Assembly: GCA_035641315.1 (NCBI GenBank)
Contig: DASQUK010000057.1
Location: forward strand, 1 to 64,000
From: DASQUK01 sp035641315
GTDB taxonomy: Bacteria > Actinomycetota > Acidimicrobiia > Acidimicrobiales > VFJN01
DNA length: 64,000 nt
Direction of reading: 5' to 3'
Translations under genes and position numbers: made by a program
The notes under the pieces: model-generated
Told to the model about the DNA's origin: nothing
Database searches by the model: none
What the model saw: only the letters and a program-made list of their open reading frames with translations
In this document: one piece after another, positions 1 through 7,826 of the stretch
Position numbering within the stretch: position 1 is the stretch's first letter
How the letters are laid out: each line of letters begins with the position of its first letter

Positions 1-972
1 GTGGCGCAGATCGTGAAATCGTGTTCGGGGGTCGAGGTCTGAGCGAAGCACGGCCGGCTTGAAGAATCGCTTGTAGAAGTTGTGGTGGCGAAGCGGGCCA
101 CCGCCCGGAGCGGTGAAGATCAAGGCATCAGGGTCAGATGCTCGTCCGTCGACGTGATCGGCCAGTTCGCTGGCCAGTTCCTCAGGGAGGTCGACGCGGC
201 GGCGAGCGTACGTTTTCGGGGGGCCATAGATGAGCGCGCCGTGGATCTCCTGAACAGACTCCGCCACCTCGAGCCGTCTGGCGCGGTGATCGAACCGCCC
301 CAGTCGGAGGGCGGCGATCTCGCCCGCCCGCAGGCCGCTCCACGCTGCCAGCCTCACCAGCAGACCGTATGCCGGCCAGGTCTTCCGGGGATGCGATCGG
401 GGCCTGGGTGGATTGGCGATCTGGTCGGCGAGTCGCATGACCTGGGCCGGGGTGAGGAAGACCATATCCTGGCGTGTGCCCCGCGGGATTCTGAGCCCGT
501 CGGCCGGGTTCCGACGGATCGCGTCGCTTCTCAACGCCTCGCCCAGCACCAAGCGCAGGATCTTGCGGGCCTCGCCCGCGGTGCCGGGTGCCAGCCCGTG
601 GCGCAGGAGCCTGTCGACGAAGGCCCTGCATTCGCGGTAGCTGATGTCGGCGATCGGTCGGTTGGCGAACACCGGCAGCACGTGGTTGCGCAGCGACGAC
701 TCGTAGCCCACGTAGGTCTTGGGCTTGACGTGTAGCGAGTGCAGCCATTCCTCGGCCCACTCGCCGAACGAGCGGCGGGCGAGCTCGGGCCGGAGGTAGT
801 CGCCCCTGGCCATGTCGGTCTCGACGCTGGCGAGCCACAGGTTGGCGTCGGCCTTGGTGGCGAACGTCGACGGCGCTACGACACGGTCGCGGGTGGGCTC
901 GTCGAGGTAGCTGGCCTGCCACCGTCCCGAGGGCAGTTTGCGGACGTAGCCGAACGTTCGTCGCCTGGCCAT
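1..972 (-). CDS. Tyrosine recombinase (phage-type integrase), C-terminus cut by window edge
   Basis: Site-specific recombinase that would integrate or excise a mobile element. 324 codons are visible from an ATG at 972 and the frame is still open at base 1. The N-terminus resembles an AP2-like arm-binding domain (starts MARRRTFGYVRKL, with a GRWQASY-type motif). A SAM-like core-binding domain follows (about residues 60-150), then the catalytic domain with the box I arginine in 'SGLRAGE' (about residue 215). The window ends exactly in the box II 'HDLRH' motif, so the final H/W and the nucleophilic Tyr lie outside. The gene starts 280 bp downstream of the 3' end of tRNA-Phe, on the same strand. 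This is the usual arrangement for an element integrated in a tRNA 3' end, with the element body expected to the left. Confidence 0.9.
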   Translation of the reverse strand, partial: MARRRTFGYVRKLPSGRWQASYLDEPTRDRVVAPSTFATKADANLWLASVETDMARGDYLRPELARRSFGEWAEEWLHSLHVKPKTYVGYESSLRNHVLPVFANRPIADISYRECRAFVDRLLRHGLAPGTAGEARKILRLVLGEALRSDAIRRNPADGLRIPRGTRQDMVFLTPAQVMRLADQIANPPRPRSHPRKTWPAYGLLVRLAAWSGLRAGEIAALRLGRFDHRARRLEVAESVQEIHGALIYGPPKTYARRRVDLPEELASELADHVDGRASDPDALIFTAPGGGPLRHHNFYKRFFKPAVLRSDLDPRTRFHDLRH

Positions 973-1162
973 GCGCGCTCCCGCTCAACGCTCCTGCGGA
1001 GCATCGGTACGGCACGGTGATGTGACCGCCGGCGGGCCGTTACGAAATCGCCACGGCCGGTTGGAGATGGCCGGGCGGGTTTCGGTCGCCCTTGACTTGC
1101 CGCCCGCCGAGGCGGCGTGGGCCTCGCTCACGCGCCCGATCCACGATGACGGCCGGATCGCT

Positions 1163-1182
1163 AATCGCGCGTGAATCGCGCG
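1163..1182. repeat. Two 9-bp direct repeats between integrase and tRNA-Phe
   Basis: The nonamer AATCGCGCG occurs at 1163-1171 and again at 1174-1182, an 11-bp period, in the 280-bp stretch between the integrase start and tRNA-Phe. Closely spaced short direct repeats beside an integrase are typical of arm-type binding sites, but that role is inferred from position only. I see no gene in 973-1251. Confidence 0.4.
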
Positions 1183-1251
1183 AACGCTGCTTCGAGGCCC
1201 GGACGTGCCGCAGGCCAGCCGCCAAACATAGGCGCTGACCTGCGCAAACGC

Positions 1252-1327
1252 TGGTGGTCGGGACCGGCGTCGATCCGGTGACCTTCCGCTTTTCAGGCGG
1301 ACGCTCTGCCGACTGAGCTACCCGACC
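1252..1327 (-). tRNA. tRNA-Phe (GAA)
   Basis: Full cloverleaf on the minus strand: acceptor GGTCGGG pairs with CCCGACC, the D arm is GCTC/GAGC, the anticodon loop CTGAAAA gives GAA, and the T arm is ACCGG/CCGGT. The CCA end is encoded (1252-1254). It is the last tRNA of a Glu-Asp-Phe cluster, and its 3' end faces the integrase gene, so it is the likely attachment site. Confidence 0.95.
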
Positions 1328-1329
1328 GT

Positions 1330-1407
1330 TGGCGGTCCCGACGGGATTTGAACCCGCGGCCTCCGGCTTGACAGGCCGGCGTGCACTCCAAACTGCACCA
1401 CGGGACC
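1330..1407 (-). tRNA. tRNA-Asp (GTC)
   Basis: Cloverleaf with acceptor GGTCCCG/CGGGACC, anticodon stem CCGGC/GCCGG and loop CTGTCAA, giving GTC. The T loop is TTCAAAT and the discriminator is G. CCA is encoded at 1330-1332. It lies two bases from tRNA-Phe and is probably co-transcribed with it. Confidence 0.96.
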
Positions 1408-1422
1408 GAGATCTCGCTGCCG

Positions 1423-1495
1423 CACCCCCAACGGGATTCGAACCCGTGTTACCGCCTTGAAAGGGCGGCGTCCTAGGCCACTGGACGATGGGGGC
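1423..1495 (-). tRNA. tRNA-Glu (TTC)
   Basis: Cloverleaf with acceptor GCCCCCA/TGGGGGT (a G-U pair closes the stem), anticodon stem CCGCC/GGCGG and loop CTTTCAA, giving TTC. The T loop is TTCGAAT. No CCA is encoded. It is first in the Glu-Asp-Phe transcript; this order is also found in mycobacteria. Confidence 0.96.
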
Positions 1496-1588
1496 TCGAC
1501 TCCGCCGGCGGAGCGTCGGATCACACTAGCAGCCACCCCACCGACCCCAAACCCGACAAAACCCCGCAGTAGGCCCCGCGGAAAAGGG

Positions 1589-2089
1589 TCAGGTCCGCGC
1601 CTCGGCGGACGGCGGGGGGAGGTCGGCCCCCAGCGCGTCGACCACCTGCGACAGCAACCAACCCAGGTACTCGTAGACGGCGTAGGCCGGGGCCTGCGGA
1701 TCGTCCGGATCGAGCTCGGGTAGCTCCTCGTCCACGTCCAGCCGCGTGCCCAACACCAACCGCAACGAGTTGAGCGTGCCCATCCAGGCGGTCATCTCGC
1801 CGGCGTCCAGCTCGGTGCCGTCGAGCGTCCGCTCCACCACGTCGAGTGCGGCCAGCCGCTGCTCCAGCAGCTCGTCCCGGGTCAGCACCTGGTAGCCGGC
1901 GTCCCGCTCGGGATCGTTGGCGTACGCCGGCGGGAACAGCCGCCGCACCACCGGATCGTCTGTCGACGCCAACAGTTGCTCCCGCAGCTGGCCCACCAGG
2001 TCGGCGACCAGCTCTCGTTCGTTGGGGCGCAGCCGCACCTCGTACCGCCCCTCGCCCCTGCGCCTCACCCGGTCGCGTGCGAACAGCAC
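1589..2089 (-). CDS. DUF2017 family protein
   Basis: 166-residue acidic soluble protein of unknown function that matches the actinobacterial DUF2017 family. It begins MLFARDRVRRRGEG and has a helical core around 'WMGTLNSLRLVLGTRL' with a C-terminal 'YLGWLLSQVVDAL'. The GTG start at 2089 has a GAGG element about 10 bases upstream and lies 11 bp after the clpS stop, so the two genes form one unit. The family almost always sits beside clpS, which suggests a link to ClpAP/ClpCP adaptor function, but no activity has been assigned. Recognition rests on context and overall pattern. Confidence 0.85.
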   Translation of the reverse strand: MLFARDRVRRRGEGRYEVRLRPNERELVADLVGQLREQLLASTDDPVVRRLFPPAYANDPERDAGYQVLTRDELLEQRLAALDVVERTLDGTELDAGEMTAWMGTLNSLRLVLGTRLDVDEELPELDPDDPQAPAYAVYEYLGWLLSQVVDALGADLPPPSAEART

Positions 2090-2100
2090 GTCGGCAGACC

Positions 2101-2418
2101 TCAGTCCTGCTGCATCGTGGCCCAGAGGCCGTGCTCGTGGAGCCGGAACACGTCGAGCTCGGCCTTCTCACGGGGCCCGTTAGACACGACCGCCCGTCCG
2201 TCGTAGTGCACTTGGAGCATCAGCTTCTCGGCCACCTCCAACGGGTAGCCGAACAGCTTCTGCAGCACGTAGGTGACGTACGACATCAGGTTGATGGGGT
2301 CGTTCCACACGATCACGACCCAAGGCCGATCGGGATCGACGTCGGTGTCGCCGACCGGCTGGTCGGTCTCGACGGGTGCCACCTGGAGTGGCGGGCCGGC
2401 AATCGGCATCAGCCTCAT
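2101..2418 (-). CDS. clpS: ATP-dependent Clp protease adaptor ClpS
   Basis: Adaptor that binds N-degron substrates and delivers them to the Clp AAA+ unfoldase. The 105 residues contain the diagnostic 'VIVWNDPINLMSYVTYVLQKLFGY' region (residues about 35-58; N39 and D40 form the N-end residue pocket) and 'HYDGRAVV' (71-78). An N-terminal extension of about 33 acidic residues is usual. The ATG at 2418 overlaps the ctaA stop as ATGA, implying translational coupling; a second ATG at 2409 is possible. DUF2017 follows. Confidence 0.95.
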   Translation of the reverse strand: MRLMPIAGPPLQVAPVETDQPVGDTDVDPDRPWVVIVWNDPINLMSYVTYVLQKLFGYPLEVAEKLMLQVHYDGRAVVSNGPREKAELDVFRLHEHGLWATMQQD

Positions 2419-3389
2419 TCTCGCGCGCCCGTCGGCAGGCGATCGACGGGCCGCTGGAGGCCAGGTGCAGGGGCGGTCGTCGTCGCGCCCACCGGCTCCG
2501 ACAACGAGAACCACACGCGCAGCACTGCGATCCACACCAGGGCGGCACCGAAGACGTGGATGCCCACCAGCAGCGCCGGCACGCCGCTGAAGTACTGCCA
2601 GTAGCCGATGCCGGCCTGCGCCACGAGGACCACGACCAGCTGCCGGAGCCGGTCCTCGACCCGGGGCGCGGCGTCGCCGTCGTGGGCCATCCAGATGATG
2701 GCCAGGGTCAGGGCCAGGAACAGGACCATGGCGACGCCGTGGATCCGCACCACGTCGCCCACGACCAGGTCCAGCCGGTCGGCCCGCTCGTCGCCGGCGT
2801 GGGGACCGCTGCCGGTGACGAGCGTGCCGGTGACGATCACCAGACCGGCCGCCACCAGCAGCAGCTTGCAGGCGCCGACGACCGGGGCGGTGGCGAGCGC
2901 CCGCCGGCCCCCGGCCCGACCCGAACCCTCCGCCAAGTCCTCGCCCGCCCGTTCGTAGAGCACGACGGCGTTCCACACCGCGGCCAGCGACAGGAGGAAA
3001 TGTCCGATCACCGAGGCCGGCGCCAGGTGCAGCCACACCACCAGCGCGCCCACAAGGCCATTGGCGAACACCCAGGCGGGCAGCCCCAACGACCAGCGGA
3101 ACAGGTCGGCGCGGTAGGGGCGGCGTGCCCGGGCCCCCAGCACGGCCGCCACGGTGAGCAGGCCCACGGATGCGGTGATGACACGGTTGACCCATTCGAC
3201 CATGCCGTGCGTGTCGGACGCGGAGCGAGGCGTGAAGCTGTCGGACTCGCACGAGGGCCACGTCGAGCACCCCAGCCCCGAGTCGGTCAGCCGCACCGCC
3301 GCGCCCGTGACCATGATGAACACCAGCGAGGCCAGCGTGGCCGCCACGAGGTACCGGTAGGCCCGGGGGGACAGCGGGGGTAGCCGCAC
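2415..3389 (-). CDS. ctaA: Heme A synthase CtaA
   Basis: Membrane enzyme that oxidises heme O to heme A for aa3-type oxidases. About eight hydrophobic segments are visible. The first helix 'YLVAATLASLVFIMVTGAAVRLTDSGLGCSTWP' carries the family's G-x-x-V-R-x-T-x-S-G-L-x-C-x-x-W-P motif, and later histidines ('VVWLHLAP', 'VRIHGVAMV', 'GIHVFGAALV') are candidate heme ligands. I chose GTG 3389 because the upstream in-frame residues are hydrophilic and run into the promoter region of the divergent ctaB. The protein has 324 residues. It is divergent from ctaB, whose product supplies its substrate. Confidence 0.93.
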   Translation of the reverse strand: MRLPPLSPRAYRYLVAATLASLVFIMVTGAAVRLTDSGLGCSTWPSCESDSFTPRSASDTHGMVEWVNRVITASVGLLTVAAVLGARARRPYRADLFRWSLGLPAWVFANGLVGALVVWLHLAPASVIGHFLLSLAAVWNAVVLYERAGEDLAEGSGRAGGRRALATAPVVGACKLLLVAAGLVIVTGTLVTGSGPHAGDERADRLDLVVGDVVRIHGVAMVLFLALTLAIIWMAHDGDAAPRVEDRLRQLVVVLVAQAGIGYWQYFSGVPALLVGIHVFGAALVWIAVLRVWFSLSEPVGATTTAPAPGLQRPVDRLPTGARE

Positions 3390-3472
3390 CCACGCGAGGG
3401 TAGGAGCGCAGCTGGTGGACACGCGAATGGAGGGTTTCCCTCCCCCCTCGACGCAAACGTAGGGTTGCCGCG
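3390..3472. promoter_or_regulatory. Divergent ctaA/ctaB intergenic region
   Basis: The 83-bp gap must hold both promoters. It contains a short hairpin GAGGG-TTT-CCCTC at about 3431-3443 and three AGGGT repeats (near 3397, 3432 and 3462). These could be operator half-sites for joint control of heme O/A synthesis, but no known regulator motif is recognised. Confidence 0.35.
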
Positions 3473-4405
<933 letters not shown>

Positions 4406-4519
4406 GTAGGGCGAAGGGGCCTCGATGGCGGACCGGATGCCTGACCTGCAATTTCGCGGCCGAATACCGCATGTGACTAGATTCCCGAACCGGACCCGTC
4501 TCCTGCTCAGGGTGCGTCA

Positions 4520-4615
4520 ATGACAGGACATCCTCGGGGGCTGCGCCCCCGCACCCCATCGTCGCCCGGCTCGCTGGCGCTCCCTCGGTCGACCGGTCAG
4601 GAGCTGCGCTCATGA
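4520..4615 (+). CDS. Candidate leader ORF 1, overlapping the ligand-free subunit I start (ATGA)
   Basis: A 31-codon frame starts at ATG 4520 and stops with a TGA that overlaps the next gene's ATG (4612). Its sequence matches a second small ORF at 6270-6425: both have a PRGLRPRTP-xSPGSLA core and end in STGQELRS. Five of the eight codon differences in the alignable part are synonymous. The overlap suggests translational coupling of the oxidase-module genes to a small ORF, but the DNA is also part of a duplicated leader, so translation is inferred. The GGGGGC-TGC-GCCCCC hairpin inside it is a common sequence type in GC-rich genomes. Confidence 0.4.
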   Translation: MTGHPRGLRPRTPSSPGSLALPRSTGQELRS

Positions 4616-4618
4616 CCG
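4536..4618 (+). repeat. Duplicated leader, copy R1 (copy R2 at 6286-6428)
   Basis: The stretch ending in the ribosome-binding site and first codons of the 4612 gene is repeated before the 6422 gene. The last 30 bases, from TCGACCGGTCAGGAG through the ATG to GACCG, are identical. AGGAG at 4599-4603 is the Shine-Dalgarno, 8 bases from the ATG. Copy R2 is split by a 59-bp palindrome (6332-6390). Confidence 0.85.
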
Positions 4619-6270
4619 TGACCGAAGCTCCTCGCGACGTCGCCAAAGCCGCGCCCGGCCCGGCCCCGTCGGCACCGCCGCCCGGGCTCGCCGCGCTGAT
4701 CGGCTCCGGCGACCCCCGCACCGTCGGCAAGCTGTTCGTCGGCACGTCGCTGCTGTTCCTGCTCGTCGCGGCGGGCGCCAGCATCCTGGTGGGGTTCGAA
4801 CGCGTCGACCTGTCGGGCTTCGAGGTGCTCGACAGCGACGTGGCGAACCAGGTCTTCACGCTGCAGTCGATCGCCGCGGTGTTCCTCGGCGTGCTGCCCC
4901 TGCTGATCGGGCTCGCCACCGCAGTGGTGCCGCTGCAGGTGGGCGCCTCCACCATCGCCTTCCCCCGAGCCAGCGCCGCCGCCTACTGGACGTTCCTTGC
5001 CTCGGGCGGCATCGTCCTCGCCGCCTACGCCCTCGACGGCGGTCCCTTCGGCGACGATGGCGAGGCGGTGGCCCTGTTCGTGGCCGCCTTCATCGCCCTG
5101 CTGGTGGCGCTGGCCGTCGCCACCGTCTCGGTGGTCACCACGGTGCTCGCCCTGCGAGCGCCGGGCATGACGCTGCGCCGCACGCCGCTGTTCTCGTGGT
5201 CCATGGCCGTGGGCGGGACGGTGTGGCTGCTGACGCTGCCGGTGCTGGCCGGCGTGATGCTCCTCGCCTACGTCGACCTGCGCTACGGCCAGCAGTTCCT
5301 CGGTGGATCGGACGGCGTGTACGACCGCATCGCCTGGGCGTTCTGGCAGCCCACGCTCTACGTCTTCGCCGTCCCGGCGCTGGGGATCATCGCCGACGTG
5401 GTCCCCGTGTTCGCCCGGCGGCGCCATCACCGGCACACCGTCGCGATGGGGCTCATCGGATTGTTCGCCGCCCTGGGCTTCGGCGCCTGGGCGCAGATCG
5501 GCTTCAGCGTCGACGGCCAATCCAACCCCACCGACTGGCTCTACGACGGCATGTGGATCGCGGTCGGCTTCCTGGCCGTCATCCCCGTGCTCGGGCTGCT
5601 CGGGCTGTGGGCGGCCACGCTCGGAAAGGGCAAGCCCCGGCTGGGCACGCCGCTGATCCTGGCCCTGTTCGCCGGGCTGCTGATCGCCGGGGGCGTCACC
5701 GCCGGCGCCGTCACGGTGATCGAAGAGGTCGACGTGCTCACCACCACCTGGGCCAGCGGCCAGGAGGTGCTGGTGCTGGCCGGCGCGCTGGTCGCCGCCG
5801 CCGCAGGCCTGGCCTTCTGGGCGCCCAAGCTCTACGGCAAGCTGCTGCCCGACGGCCTGGTGCGGCTGGGGGCCACGCTGCTCACACTCGGCGCCGGGGT
5901 GGCCGCCGTGACCTACGGCATCGCCGGCCTCTACGACCAGCCCCGGGCGGTCGCGGCCTCGCTCGACGGCGTGAGCGAGATCGACACGGTGGAGACGCTC
6001 AACCTGGTGGCCGCCATCGGACTGGCCGTGGCGGTGGCGGGTGCGCTGGCGGTGATAGTGGCGCTGCTCAAGCCGGCCCGCCGGGGAACGAGCGTGGCCG
6101 ACGATCCCTGGGACGGGCACACACTGGAGTGGACCACCACGTCGCCGCCCCCCGTCGGCAACTTCGCCACCCTGCCCGAGATCACGTCGGAGGCCCCGAT
6201 CTACGACGCCCGCTACGCGTCGGGAGCAGGTAGCGCGACAAGCACGGTGACCACGGAAGGGTCCGCCTGA
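4612..6270 (+). CDS. Heme-copper oxidase subunit I paralogue lacking all metal ligands
   Basis: 552-residue membrane protein clearly homologous to CtaD. Shared segments include 'NQVFTLQS...VVPLQVGASTIAFPR', 'LRAPGMTLRRTP', 'VPALGIIADVVPVFAR' and the tail 'DPWDGHTLEWTTTSPPP'. Aligned with CtaD at 9125-11254, every ligand His is replaced. The low-spin heme ligand is Q85 ('FTLQS' for 'FTMHG'). The copper ligands are Q246 ('WQPTLY' for 'GHPEVY', with Tyr250 kept) and Q295-I296 ('WAQIGF' for 'WAHHMF'). The helix X pair is G383/E385 ('ASGQEV' for 'AHFHYV'). It therefore cannot bind heme a, heme a3 or CuB in the usual way. The twelve-helix pattern is kept, so a structural or assembly role with the adjacent subunit III/IV-like genes is my inference. 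The frame is intact, which argues against decay. Confidence 0.85.
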   Translation: MTVTEAPRDVAKAAPGPAPSAPPPGLAALIGSGDPRTVGKLFVGTSLLFLLVAAGASILVGFERVDLSGFEVLDSDVANQVFTLQSIAAVFLGVLPLLIGLATAVVPLQVGASTIAFPRASAAAYWTFLASGGIVLAAYALDGGPFGDDGEAVALFVAAFIALLVALAVATVSVVTTVLALRAPGMTLRRTPLFSWSMAVGGTVWLLTLPVLAGVMLLAYVDLRYGQQFLGGSDGVYDRIAWAFWQPTLYVFAVPALGIIADVVPVFARRRHHRHTVAMGLIGLFAALGFGAWAQIGFSVDGQSNPTDWLYDGMWIAVGFLAVIPVLGLLGLWAATLGKGKPRLGTPLILALFAGLLIAGGVTAGAVTVIEEVDVLTTTWASGQEVLVLAGALVAAAAGLAFWAPKLYGKLLPDGLVRLGATLLTLGAGVAAVTYGIAGLYDQPRAVAASLDGVSEIDTVETLNLVAAIGLAVAVAGALAVIVALLKPARRGTSVADDPWDGHTLEWTTTSPPPVGNFATLPEITSEAPIYDARYASGAGSATSTVTTEGSA

Positions 6271-6425
6271 TGACCGTTTCTCCCCGTGGGCTCCGCCCCC
6301 GCACCCCACTGTCGCCCGGCTCCCTGGCTTGTCGACCCAACTATCCGCCCGTCTCGCGGCTACAAGGCGAGCGGGCTCTAGTTGGGTCGATCCCTCAGTC
6401 GACCGGTCAGGAGCTGCGCTCATGA
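6270..6425 (+). CDS. Candidate leader ORF 2, coupling subunit I-like and III-like genes
   Basis: 51-codon frame whose ATG overlaps the preceding gene's stop (TGATG at 6268-6272) and whose TGA overlaps the next ATG (6422). It matches leader ORF 1 at both ends (PRGLRPRTP-LSPGSLA and STGQELRS) but is 20 codons longer, because a palindrome is inserted in frame. It would couple translation from 4612 through 6422. No function is recognised, and it may be only a consequence of the duplicated DNA. Confidence 0.4.
   Translation: MTVSPRGLRPRTPLSPGSLACRPNYPPVSRLQGERALVGSIPQSTGQELRS
6332..6390. repeat. 59-bp palindromic insertion in leader copy R2
   Basis: Perfect 12-bp terminal inverted repeats (TCGACCCAACTA at 6332-6343 and TAGTTGGGTCGA at 6379-6390) enclose a second, imperfect stem (GCCCGTCTCGC against GCGAGCGGGC). 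It interrupts the leader shared with 4536-4618, and the net length change is 60 bases, so the small ORF stays open. Confidence 0.8.
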
Positions 6426-7042
6426 CCGCCGCCTCGACCACGTCGACCGACCTCGAGATCTTCACCGGCGCGCCCGCCCCGCCCCCGCCGCGACCCCGGG
6501 TGCTGCTGGTCGGGTCGGCCCTGGCGTCGGGCGCCGCCGCCATGGTGGTGCTGGCGCTGGTCGCCATCTACACCCGCATGCGGGCCGATGTCATCGCCGG
6601 CGGCGACACCTGGCTGCCCGAGGACGCCAACGTCCAGCTGTCGCCCGGGAACATGGGCATGGTCACGCTGCTCATGTCCGGGGTCACCGTGGCCTGGGCC
6701 GTCTACTCCCTGCGCACCGACGACCGGGCCCACGCCTACCTGGCGTTCGGGCTCAGCATCCTGCTGGGCGTCGCATACATCCCCACCGTGGTCTACGGCT
6801 GGCAGCAGCTCGGCGTGGGCGTCACCAGCTCCACCCAGGCGCTGCTCATCTTCACCATCACCGGCCTCCACGTGGCCATGGCCGGTGTGGGCCTGGCGTT
6901 CCTGGCGGTCATGGCGTTCCGGGCGCTGGGGGGCCAGCTCACCGGCCGGGCCGCCGAGGGCGCCAACGCCGCCGCCCTGTTCTGGTACGTGACCATCGCC
7001 GTCTACGGCGTTGTCTGGTACGCGATCACGATCACCAAGTGA
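6422..7042 (+). CDS. Cytochrome oxidase subunit III-like protein, divergent
   Basis: 206-residue membrane protein that aligns along its length with CtaE (11247-11882): 'VYGWQQLGVGVTSSTQALLIFTITGLHVAMAGVGLAFL' against 'VYEFTSFVNEGLGYTTNILGSAFYTLTGFHGVHVSVG'. The usual Glu of the 'YE' motif is Gly, and the 'YWHFVDIVW' motif is replaced by 'FWYVTIAVYGVVWY', so its conserved H and D are gone. About five hydrophobic helices follow a Pro-rich N-terminus. I chose ATG 6422 over an upstream frame because it has the AGGAG site and overlaps leader ORF 2. It most likely partners the ligand-free subunit I. Confidence 0.75.
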   Translation: MTAASTTSTDLEIFTGAPAPPPPRPRVLLVGSALASGAAAMVVLALVAIYTRMRADVIAGGDTWLPEDANVQLSPGNMGMVTLLMSGVTVAWAVYSLRTDDRAHAYLAFGLSILLGVAYIPTVVYGWQQLGVGVTSSTQALLIFTITGLHVAMAGVGLAFLAVMAFRALGGQLTGRAAEGANAAALFWYVTIAVYGVVWYAITITK

Positions 7043-7049
7043 AGGCGTC

Positions 7050-7826
7050 ATGATCACCACCGGCTCCAAGTGGTTCTTCGGCCTGGGCCTCGTGTCGCTC
7101 GTGCTGGCCGTCGCCTACGGCTGGACCACCGGCGGCAACGGCGTCGGACCGCTCACCATGGGCTACAAGGGCGGCGTCGGCGACCACCTTGGCTACGGGC
7201 TGCTGGTCGCCGCCGGCTTCATCAGCCTGTTCCTCGGGAGCGTGTCGCTCGCCGTCCGTGACGCCGATGCCGAAGCGGTGGTGCAGGTGGCGGGCAGCGA
7301 GGCGGTGCCGGCCGCCATCCCGGCGTCGCCCAGCTACTGGCCGGCGGTAACGGCATTCGGTGTGGCACTCGTGATCGTCGGCCTGGTGGCATCGCCGGTC
7401 CTCTTCGTCTTCGGCCTGGTGGCCCTCGGCATCGTGCTCGTGGAGTGGGCGGTGCAGACCTGGGCCGACCGGGCGACGGGCGACCCCGCCACCAACCGGC
7501 AGATCCGCAACCACCTCATGAATCCGATCGAGTTCCCGGCCGCCGGCCTGCTGGCGATCGGTGTGGTGGTGGCGGCGTTCTCGCGGATCTTTCTGACGCT
7601 GTCGGCCGACGCCGCCGTGTGGGTCGGCATCGGCATGGCCACCGTCATCATCGTGGCCGGGTTCTTCTTCGCTTCACGGCCCCGGCTCAGCCGCAACATG
7701 ATCGTCGCGGTCCTGCTGGTCGCCGCAGTGGCGGTGATCGGCGTGGGGATAGGCGGCGCAGTGAGAGGCGAGCGCGAGTTCCACGAACCCGACGACGGTC
7801 GAACGGTCACCGAGGAGGGCGGATGA
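7050..7826 (+). CDS. Subunit IV (CtaF)-like membrane protein
   Basis: 258-residue membrane protein beginning 'MITTGSKWFFGLGLVSLVLAVAYGWTTGG'. It resembles the two-helix actinobacterial CtaF, including a 'SPSYWPAVTAFGVAL' segment like the family's 'SPHSWWP'. The same motif occurs in the C-terminal extension of CtaD here ('SPSYWPLVLAAAL'). Additional helices (about residues 160-240) extend it well beyond the usual length of about 140. It starts seven bases after the III-like gene and ends in an ATGA overlap with ctaC, so it belongs to the operon. Assignment is by pattern and context. Confidence 0.6.
   Translation: MITTGSKWFFGLGLVSLVLAVAYGWTTGGNGVGPLTMGYKGGVGDHLGYGLLVAAGFISLFLGSVSLAVRDADAEAVVQVAGSEAVPAAIPASPSYWPAVTAFGVALVIVGLVASPVLFVFGLVALGIVLVEWAVQTWADRATGDPATNRQIRNHLMNPIEFPAAGLLAIGVVVAAFSRIFLTLSADAAVWVGIGMATVIIVAGFFFASRPRLSRNMIVAVLLVAAVAVIGVGIGGAVRGEREFHEPDDGRTVTEEGG

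Noticed and set aside
4536..4561. GGGGGC-TGC-GCCCCCGCACCCC hairpin as a novel element
   Set aside because: This type of sequence is common between genes of many GC-rich bacteria. It is mentioned only as part of the duplicated leader.
6329..6421. Upstream start for the III-like gene in the same frame
   Set aside because: It would run through the inserted palindrome. ATG 6422 has the AGGAG site and the overlap seen at the paralogous leader.
4597..6567. 656-codon minus-strand frame opposite the ligand-free subunit I gene
   Set aside because: Same shadow pattern. The sense frame aligns with CtaD over its whole length.
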